Assembly (NCBI GenBank): GCA_023387135.1
Contig: JAEWIK010000297.1
Span: 1-5,366 of the forward strand
Reading direction: 5' to 3'
Length of the DNA: 5,366 bases
Origin: Actinomycetes bacterium
Lineage (GTDB): Bacteria; Actinomycetota; Actinomycetes; Propionibacteriales; Propionibacteriaceae
The notes beneath the pieces are model-generated. The model saw nothing but the letters and a program-made list of their open reading frames with translations, was not told where the DNA came from and did not search any database. The position numbers were made by a program, and so were the translations under genes. This document shows, one piece after another, positions 1-5,366 of the stretch; the stretch's first letter is position 1; every line of letters starts with the position of its first letter.

Positions 1-860
1 CCGCTGGTGAGCGCGCCCATGGGGAGTTCGACGGGGTGCTCGGGAAGGCCGACGTCGACGAGCGCCCCGCCGACCTTCAGGCAGTTCAGCAGCGCGACGA
101 TGTCGTTGGCGCCCGAGACGGTGGTGATCATCAGGTCGAAGCTGCGGCGGAGCTTCTTCAGCGTGCCCGGCTCGCTGGTCGCGTAGTACTCGGACGCCCC
201 GAAGCGCCTGCCGTCGGCCTCCTTCGAGCGGGTCTGGCTGATGACAGTCACGTCGGCGCCCATGGCGGCGGCCAACTGGACGGCCATGTGCCCGAGGCCT
301 CCCATGCCGACGACAGCGACCCGCTTGCCAGGGCCGGCACCCCAGCGTCGCAGCGGGGAGTAGGTGGTGATGCCCGCGCACAGCAGCGGCGCGGCGTGCG
401 CGAGGTCGAGGCCGTCGGGGATCCTGCAGACGTAGTCCTGCTCGACGGTGGTGCAGGTCGAGTAGCCGCCCGCGGTCGGCACGCCGTCGCGGCCGATGGC
501 GTTGTACGTCCAGACTGTCGGCTTCTCGCGGCTCTCGCAGAACTGCTCCTGGCCGGCCTTGCACGACGCGCACTCGCCGCAGGAGTCGACGAAGCAACCG
601 ACGCCGACCTTGTCGCCGACGGCGAACTTGGTCACCTGGGAACCGACCTGCCGCACCACTCCCGCGAGCTCGTGGCCGGGGACCAGCGGGTAGTGGGCGG
701 GCCCCCACTCGCCGCGCGCCGTGTGGATGTCGGAATGGCAGATGCCGGCGTACTTGATGTCGAACAGCACCTCGGTCGGGCCGGGCTCGCGTCTGGTGAT
801 GGTCGTCCTGGCGAAACGCCCGGTCGGGGAATCGATTGCATAGGCGACTGCCTGGGGCAT
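1..860 (-). CDS. Zn-dependent NADP(H)-type alcohol dehydrogenase, AdhC/YahK-like (3' end outside window)
   Basis: Cytosolic medium-chain dehydrogenase that interconverts primary alcohols and aldehydes; in this subgroup aldehyde reduction is usual. I translated the minus strand from ATG at 860-858 and the frame stays open to base 1, giving 286 residues of a family usually ~350 long, so about 60 C-terminal residues are missing. Visible motifs: catalytic zinc ligands C41 (in GICHSD), H63-E64 (PGHE) and C161 (LLCAG); structural zinc cysteines C94, C97, C100 and C108; Rossmann motif GMGGLG at 185-190. The strand after it ends VISQTRSK with no acidic residue, which in this family favours NADP(H) over NAD(H). 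The sequence resembles mycobacterial AdhC and E. coli YahK from memory, including [15 protein letters not shown] lies 7 bases before the ATG and supports the start. It is divergent from pdxS. The true substrate is unknown. Confidence 0.93.
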   Translation of the reverse strand, partial: MPQAVAYAIDSPTGRFARTTITRREPGPTEVLFDIKYAGICHSDIHTARGEWGPAHYPLVPGHELAGVVRQVGSQVTKFAVGDKVGVGCFVDSCGECASCKAGQEQFCESREKPTVWTYNAIGRDGVPTAGGYSTCTTVEQDYVCRIPDGLDLAHAAPLLCAGITTYSPLRRWGAGPGKRVAVVGMGGLGHMAVQLAAAMGADVTVISQTRSKEADGRRFGASEYYATSEPGTLKKLRRSFDLMITTVSGANDIVALLNCLKVGGALVDVGLPEHPVELPMGALTS

Positions 861-867
861 GGGTTCT

Positions 868-873
868 CTCCTT
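868..873 (-). promoter_or_regulatory. Ribosome binding site of the alcohol dehydrogenase gene
   Basis: On the minus strand the sequence reads AAGGAG followed by 7 bases and then ATG at 860. It is a strong Shine-Dalgarno match with standard spacing, and it fixes the start of the dehydrogenase. Confidence 0.8.
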
Positions 874-886
874 CTCGTCGTCCCCC

Positions 887-914
887 ATCCTGCCCTCACA
901 GACCGGCAGCACAA
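887..914 (-). promoter_or_regulatory. Weak candidate promoter for the alcohol dehydrogenase
   Basis: On the minus strand TTGTGC (914-909) is followed by 16 bases and CAGGAT (892-887). Both boxes are poor matches to the sigma-70-type consensus. If real, transcription would start near 880, leaving a leader of about 20 bases that contains the AAGGAG site. CATCCTG (minus strand CAGGATG) occurs twice, at 886-892 and 926-932, exactly 40 bp apart, so the second copy could equally be the -10 box. This is a positional inference only. Confidence 0.25.
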
Positions 915-972
915 ACCCCCAGTCGCATCCTGACGGGGCCGGACACCGCCGGGCCGAGGGGGCGTCCCCACG

Positions 973-978
973 TAGGAT
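973..978 (+). promoter_or_regulatory. -10 box of pdxS, probably giving a leaderless transcript
   Basis: TAGGAT matches the TANNNT -10 form common in actinobacteria. Exactly 7 bases separate it from the ATG at 986, so transcription would begin at or one base before the A of the start codon. I see no good -35 box 16-18 bases upstream, which is not unusual for actinobacterial promoters. The competing reading is that AGGA at 974-977 is a Shine-Dalgarno site 8 bases before the ATG of a longer transcript. Both readings select the same start codon. Confidence 0.5.
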
Positions 979-985
979 GTCGGGC

Positions 986-1902
<917 letters not shown>

Positions 1903-1906
<4 letters not shown>

Positions 1907-2502
1907 CCCCGACAGTCGGCGTCCTGGCGCTGCAGGGTGATGTCGCGGAGCACGTGAGGATCCTGCGCTCGCTCGGTGTGGACACGCTCCCCGTCAGGCG
2001 TCAGGCCGAGTTGCTGCGGTGCGACGGGCTGGTCCTGCCGGGCGGCGAGTCCACGACGATGATCAAGCTCGCGCGGACGTTCGGGCTGCTCGACCCCCTG
2101 CGTGCGTGGCTGGCGGAGGGTCATGCGGCCTTCGGCACCTGCGCGGGCATGATCCTGCTGGCGGACCGCATCCTCGACGGCACCGCCGGCCAGGAGACGA
2201 TCGGCGGGCTCGACGTGACGGTCCGCCGCAACGCCTTCGGGCGGCAGGTCGACTCCTTCGAGGAGGACTTGGGCTTCGAGGGGCTCGCCGAGCCCGTGCC
2301 TGCTGTGTTCATCAGGGCGCCCTGGGTCGAGTCGGCCGGGGAGGGCGTGGAGGTGCTCGCGCGCCGCCGTCCGCTCTCGCCCGACGAGCCCGGACGCATC
2401 GTCGCCGTCAGGCATGGCAACCTGCTCGCCACGGCGTTCCACCCGGAGGTCGACGACGACGCGAGGATCCACGAGCTGTTCCTCGGCATGGTGCGCGGCT
2501 GA
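1903..2502 (+). CDS. pdxT: Pyridoxal 5'-phosphate synthase, glutaminase subunit PdxT
   Basis: Class I glutamine amidotransferase that hydrolyses glutamine and channels ammonia to PdxS. The 199-residue product has the full catalytic triad: nucleophile C80 in FGTCAGM, and H180 and E182 in the AFHPE motif near the C-terminus. LPGGEST at 45-51 supplies the conserved oxyanion and glutamine-binding loop, and the N-terminal [13 protein letters not shown] is typical of the family. Length is normal (~190-200). The start is GTG at 1903, whose last two bases begin the pdxS stop TGA (GTGA overlap). There is no convincing Shine-Dalgarno site before it, so translation probably depends on ribosomes finishing pdxS, which would keep the two subunits near 1:1. 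An upstream extension of this frame only shadows pdxS. Activity is expected only in complex with PdxS. Confidence 0.96.
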
Positions 2503-2519
2503 GTCGTCTGCCCGACGAC
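2503..2519 (+). other. Small stem-loop directly after the pdxT stop codon
   Basis: GTCGTC (2503-2508) and GACGAC (2514-2519) form a perfect 6-bp stem around the loop TGCCC, starting on the base after the pdxT stop. No T-run follows, so this is at best a weak or non-canonical terminator. The right arm could instead pair with GCGTCGTC at 2588-2595. In such GC-rich sequence chance pairing is possible. Confidence 0.3.
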
Positions 2520-2621
2520 GCGCGCCCGGACCTCGGACGTGGGGCTCAGAACCCTGCTCGCTCAGGGGACGTGAGGCCTCGTGAGGAGCGTCGTCTCACC
2601 CGGCGATGAATGTAAGGAAAG

Positions 2622-2648
2622 GTAACAATCTTGTCACGGCGGGGTGAC
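2622..2648 (+). promoter_or_regulatory. GTAAC-N6-GTCAC direct repeat with an inverted GTGAC copy
   Basis: GTAAC (2622-2626) is followed by 6 bases and GTCAC (2633-2637), and then after GGCGGG by the inverted copy GTGAC (2644-2648). A looser GTAAG sits at 2612-2616. Tandem GTAAC/GTCAC pairs repeating every 11 bp resemble the recognition sites described for the actinobacterial response regulator MtrA. The GTCAC/GTGAC pair alone is also a 5-bp inverted repeat. The elements lie 43-69 bases before the ROK start codon, a suitable place for a second regulator. Binding is inferred, not shown. Confidence 0.35.
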
Positions 2649-2666
2649 TACTCTTGCGGGGCCCGC

Positions 2667-2687
2667 TGTTCGTAAAGTTTACTAACA
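2667..2687 (+). promoter_or_regulatory. Probable ROK repressor operator overlapping the core promoter
   Basis: The arms TGTTCGTAAA (2667-2676) and TTTACTAACA (2678-2687) flank a central G and are complementary at 9 of 10 positions. The core GTAAA-G-TTTAC is perfect. An AT-rich palindrome of the form TTAGTAAA/TTTACTAA upstream of a ROK regulator and sugar transporter is a typical operator arrangement in actinobacteria. It contains TAAAGT (2673-2678), a TANNNT -10 candidate, so repressor binding would block RNA polymerase directly. No comparable palindrome precedes the binding-protein gene, so this one site probably controls both genes. Confidence 0.7.
2673..2678 (+). promoter_or_regulatory. 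Candidate -10 box of the ROK/transporter operon
   Basis: TAAAGT fits TANNNT and lies 12 bases before ATG 2691, which would put the transcription start near 2685 and leave a leader of about 6 bases with no room for a Shine-Dalgarno site. An alternative is TTTACT (2678-2683), a poorer match but exactly 7 bases before the ATG, the same geometry as at pdxS. No good -35 box is visible at the right distance from either. Confidence 0.35.
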
Positions 2688-2690
2688 AAC

Positions 2691-3830
2691 ATGCAACGGA
2701 GCGACGTCCCCTCGGCGCATCGCCATCCCCGCAGCGGCCGGCGGACCACCCGGCCCGAGGACGGCCGCCGCAACAACCTGTCGCTCGTGCTGCAGTCGCT
2801 CTATGACGAGCCCCTGCTCTCGCGCGCCGACCTCGCCCGTCGCACAGGCCTCACCCGCGTCACGATCTCCGACCTCGTCGCCGAACTCATCTCCGACTCC
2901 CTCGTCGTCGAGACCGGCACGACCGCCGACGTCCGTCCCGGCAAGCCCGGGACCACCCTGTCGGTGCGGGCCGACGCCCGCGACATCATCGCCCTCGACC
3001 TCTCGGCCCCCGACACCGTCACCGGCGGCATCTACTCGGTGCGCGGCGAACCGCGGGTGCGCGTCCAGCACGCCCTCGACTCGGCCACCGGCGAGGACGC
3101 CTACGCCGCCGTCGCCGCGCTGGCCCGCGACCTGCTGGCGACGTGCGACCGTCCCGTCCTCGGCGTGGGGGTCGGGACCCCCGGCACCGTCGACTCCGCC
3201 GGCACGGTGATCTCCGCGCCCAACCTCGCCTGGCACAACCTCCCGCTGCAGCAGCGCCTGGGCGACGACCTCGGCGTCCCCGTCCATGTCGAGAACGACG
3301 CGAACGTCGCCGTCATGGCCGAACGCAGCTTCGACTCCGGGCCCGACAACCTGATCCGCGTCCAGGTCTCGCGCGGTGTCGGCGCCGGCCTGCTCATTGC
3401 CGGATCGGTCGTCGTGGGCACCTCCGCCGCCGCCGGCGAGATCGGCCACGTCGTCATCGAACACGGCGGTGAGCCCTGCCCGTGCGGCAAGAACGGCTGC
3501 CTGGAGACGTGGCTGTCAGTCCCGTCGCTGCGGCGCCGCCTGGCCGCCGCCACCGGGCCCGCCGAGGACGTGCTCGCCGAAGCTGGACGCCAGCTCGGCA
3601 TCGCCCTCTCCCCTGTCGTCGGAATGCTCGACCTCAACGACATCGTCGTCGGCGGCCCTGCCGAGTATGTCGGCGGCCCCCTGCTGAGCGCCGCTCAGGA
3701 AGTGGTCACCGATCGCACCCATTCCGACTTCCGCGGCGAGGTCAGGCTCCGCCTGAGCTCGCTCGGTGAGGACGCCGTGCTGCTCGGCGCTGTCGCCCTC
3801 GTGCTTCGCATTCAACTCGGAGTGTCGTGA
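2691..3830 (+). CDS. ROK-family transcriptional repressor with sugar-sensing domain
   Basis: Likely a cytosolic DNA-binding repressor that releases its operator when a sugar binds. The 379-residue product has the NagC/Mlc/XylR layout: winged helix-turn-helix at about 28-75 (NNLSLVL, then SRADLARRTGL, with the recognition helix TRVTISDLVAEL at 55-66), then a ROK fold. The sugar-site motif ENDAN is at 201-205. The zinc site has H253 and CPCGKNGC with C263, C265 and C270, followed by LETW. The kinase phosphate loop DxGGT is replaced by DLSAP from D103, so ATP-dependent sugar phosphorylation is unlikely. ATG 2691 is used because later starts would cut into the helix-turn-helix; it has no Shine-Dalgarno site, consistent with a leaderless message. 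An operator-like palindrome ends 3 bases before it. The solute-binding protein gene follows 56 bases downstream. The effector is not identifiable from sequence. Confidence 0.92.
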   Translation: MQRSDVPSAHRHPRSGRRTTRPEDGRRNNLSLVLQSLYDEPLLSRADLARRTGLTRVTISDLVAELISDSLVVETGTTADVRPGKPGTTLSVRADARDIIALDLSAPDTVTGGIYSVRGEPRVRVQHALDSATGEDAYAAVAALARDLLATCDRPVLGVGVGTPGTVDSAGTVISAPNLAWHNLPLQQRLGDDLGVPVHVENDANVAVMAERSFDSGPDNLIRVQVSRGVGAGLLIAGSVVVGTSAAAGEIGHVVIEHGGEPCPCGKNGCLETWLSVPSLRRRLAAATGPAEDVLAEAGRQLGIALSPVVGMLDLNDIVVGGPAEYVGGPLLSAAQEVVTDRTHSDFRGEVRLRLSSLGEDAVLLGAVALVLRIQLGVS

Positions 3831-3874
3831 TGGCGCCCCGTTCAACCCGAGTCGGCCACCAGGTCCGAATCCCG

Positions 3875-3880
3875 AAAGGA
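3875..3880 (+). promoter_or_regulatory. Ribosome binding site of the solute-binding protein gene
   Basis: AAAGGA lies 6 bases before ATG 3887. It decides the start in favour of the codon directly preceding a lipoprotein signal peptide, against the in-frame GTG 3827 and ATG 3830 that overlap the end of the ROK gene. Confidence 0.8.
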
Positions 3881-3886
3881 ATCCTC

Positions 3887-5275
3887 ATGAAGAAGAAGCT
3901 GGCCGCGGTGGCGCTGTTCGCCGCGTCTGCTGTGGCCCTGAGTGCCTGTGGCACTCCTGCTGCACCGCCCGCCTCGTCGCCTGCGCCCTCGGCCGGCACC
4001 TCTGCCCCCGAGACCACCCCGGCGAAGACCTCGCAGGACATCAGGTTCTGGGTGATCGGCGGCGACACCCCGCAGGCACTGCGCGACTACCTCGTCAGCC
4101 AGTACAAGACCGTCAACGGCGGCACCCTGACGATCGAGGAGCAGACCTGGGGTGACATCATCACCAAGCTGACGACGTCCCTGCCTGACGCGGCCAACAC
4201 GCCCGACGTCACCGAGATCGGCAACACCCAGGCCCCGACCTTCACCAACGTGGGCGCCTTCTCCGACATCTCCGACATGTACCAGGAGTTGGGCGGCGAC
4301 AAGCTGCTGAAGTCCTTCGTCGACGTCGGCGCCGTGGACGGCAAGAACTACACGCTGCCCTACTACTTCGGCTCCCGCTACATGTTCTACCGCAAGGACG
4401 TCTGGAAGGCAGCCGGCGTGGAGGCCCCCAAGACCCTCGACGAGTTCAACGCGGCGGTGAAGACCATCACCGAGAAGAACCCCAAGAAGATCAAGGACTT
4501 CTCCGGCTTCTTCATCGGCGGCCAGGACTGGCGCAACGGTGTCTCCTGGATCTTCGCCAACGGCGGCGACCTGGCGAAGAAGGACGGCGACAAGTGGGTC
4601 TCCTCGCTCTCCGACCCCAACACACTCAAGGGCCTGCAGCAGCTCCAGGACATCCAGAAGAACGCCTCGATGGCACCCGCGACCGCCAAGGACGCGAGCC
4701 CGTGGCTCTACATCAACGACTCCGACGTCATCAAGGACGACGCCAAGGATCCCAACAAGGTGACCGGCGAGACCTCGCTCTCCGCGGCGACCATCATGGC
4801 GCCCGGTTGGGCCCACTGGTCGATCGGCGACCTGGTCAAGAAGGACGGCAAGGAGGTCCGCGAGTGGAATGCCGACAAGTTCGGCGTGTTCGCCCTCCCC
4901 GGCAATGACGGCAAGCCCGCCCCGGTCTTCGCCGGCGGCTCCAACATCGGCATCTCCGCGAAGTCCCAGAAGCAGGAGGGTGCGCGCGACCTGATGCGCA
5001 TCATCTTCAGCGCCGACTTCCAGAAGATGCTCGGCCAGAACGGCCTCGGCCCGGCCAACTCCGACTACGTGTCGGCTCTGGGCGACGACGAGTTCGCCAA
5101 GGCTCTCATCGAGTCCGCCAGCAACTCCAAGCTGACCCCGGCCGCGAAGGGCTGGGCCACCGTGGAGAGCCAGCAGATCCTGGAGGAGTTCTTCTCCAAG
5201 GTGTCGGAGGGCGGCGACATCAAGGCGCTGGCCGCCGAGTACGACGCCAAGGTCAACGCCGTCATCAACGGCTGA
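3887..5275 (+). CDS. Sugar ABC transporter solute-binding lipoprotein (CUT1-like, family 1)
   Basis: Extracytoplasmic receptor that captures a sugar or oligosaccharide and hands it to a membrane permease pair. The 462-residue product starts MKKK, has a hydrophobic stretch at 5-20 and a lipobox LSAC with lipidated C21, so it should be membrane-anchored. A Pro/Ala/Ser/Thr-rich linker (22-50) precedes the mature fold, which begins DIRFWVIGG at 51. Family-1 features: PDVTEIGNTQ, the hinge-region LPYYFGSRYMFYRKD (157-171) followed by GVEAPKTLDEF, and AGGSNIGIS in the C-terminal lobe. The aromatic APGWAHW segment with W308 and W311 suggests stacking against sugar rings. The EIGNTQ region recalls chitobiose- or oligosaccharide-binding proteins such as DasA/NgcE, but that is memory-based and weak. 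Length is slightly above the usual 410-450. The partner permeases are not in the window and probably lie to the right. Likely co-transcribed with the ROK gene. Confidence 0.93.
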   Translation: MKKKLAAVALFAASAVALSACGTPAAPPASSPAPSAGTSAPETTPAKTSQDIRFWVIGGDTPQALRDYLVSQYKTVNGGTLTIEEQTWGDIITKLTTSLPDAANTPDVTEIGNTQAPTFTNVGAFSDISDMYQELGGDKLLKSFVDVGAVDGKNYTLPYYFGSRYMFYRKDVWKAAGVEAPKTLDEFNAAVKTITEKNPKKIKDFSGFFIGGQDWRNGVSWIFANGGDLAKKDGDKWVSSLSDPNTLKGLQQLQDIQKNASMAPATAKDASPWLYINDSDVIKDDAKDPNKVTGETSLSAATIMAPGWAHWSIGDLVKKDGKEVREWNADKFGVFALPGNDGKPAPVFAGGSNIGISAKSQKQEGARDLMRIIFSADFQKMLGQNGLGPANSDYVSALGDDEFAKALIESASNSKLTPAAKGWATVESQQILEEFFSKVSEGGDIKALAAEYDAKVNAVING

Positions 5276-5283
5276 GTCCTGAC

Positions 5284-5317
5284 GCTGTGGGGCCGGGTCA
5301 CGGCCCGGCCCCACAGC
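5284..5317 (+). terminator. Strong stem-loop after the binding-protein gene (terminator or mRNA-processing hairpin)
   Basis: GCTGTGGGGCCGGG (5284-5297) pairs perfectly with its complement at 5304-5317, a 14-bp GC-rich stem with the 6-base loop TCACGG, starting 8 bases after the stop codon. No T-run follows; the next bases are CACGAAC, GG and a run of eight Cs. It could be a U-less actinobacterial terminator. Because permease genes normally follow a binding-protein gene, it may instead be a partial terminator or 3'-end stabiliser that keeps the binding protein more abundant than the permeases. Confidence 0.75.
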
Positions 5318-5366
5318 CACGAACAGGCCCCCCCCTCGCAGGCGTGGAGGCCCTAGCAGCGCCGCG

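Noticed and set aside
926..960. GC-rich inverted segments (CCGG/CCGG) in the divergent spacer
   Set aside because: They are short self-complementary GC words expected by chance at this base composition, with no symmetric operator around them.
977..979. Alternative ATG for pdxS, 9 bases upstream
   Set aside because: There is no ribosome binding site before it, and it lies inside or overlaps the probable -10 box TAGGAT.
3842..5320. 492-codon open frame on the minus strand opposite the binding protein
   Set aside because: The product is low-complexity Val/Leu/Gly/Arg/Asp with no recognisable domain, lies fully antisense to a confident gene, and even reads through the 3' hairpin. It is a codon-bias shadow.
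5326..5353. Second hairpin or repeat after the terminator (GGCC copies and C8 run)
   Set aside because: Only 4 bp pair, because GGCC is self-complementary, and the loop is long. The window ends before more can be judged.

Overview
High-GC window (mostly G/C-ending codons, GTG and ATG starts, two promoters that look leaderless) that fits an actinobacterium. A Propionibacteriales- or Micrococcales-like host is my guess from general protein flavour, not something the sequence proves. It holds five protein genes: one on the minus strand cut by the left edge, then four on the plus strand. I see no RNA gene, mobile element, CRISPR array or prophage sequence.

Layout. Bases 1-860 (minus) encode the first ~286 residues of a zinc-dependent, probably NADP(H)-using medium-chain alcohol dehydrogenase of the AdhC/YahK (cinnamyl-alcohol-dehydrogenase-like) type. 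A 125-bp divergent spacer separates it from pdxS (986-1906) and pdxT (1903-2502), which overlap by four bases. These are the synthase and glutaminase of DXP-independent pyridoxal 5'-phosphate (vitamin B6) synthesis, and all their catalytic residues are present. A 188-bp spacer follows, with possible RNA folds after pdxT, a direct GTAAC/GTCAC repeat, and a near-perfect 21-bp palindrome that ends 3 bases before the next start codon. Next come a ROK-family repressor (2691-3830) and a lipoprotein solute-binding protein of a CUT1-type sugar ABC transporter (3887-5275). A 14-bp perfect stem-loop starts 8 bases after the last stop codon.

How they work together. pdxS and pdxT form one translationally coupled enzyme unit. 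The ROK regulator and binding protein look like the start of a sugar-uptake operon whose permease genes would lie past the right edge. The only convincing operator is upstream of the ROK gene, so the repressor probably controls itself and the transporter from that one site. The dehydrogenase is divergent from pdxS and has no demonstrated link to B6. The genes are individually ordinary. I found no evidence for an undescribed system; the points of interest are regulatory: leaderless starts, the operator position and the post-SBP hairpin.
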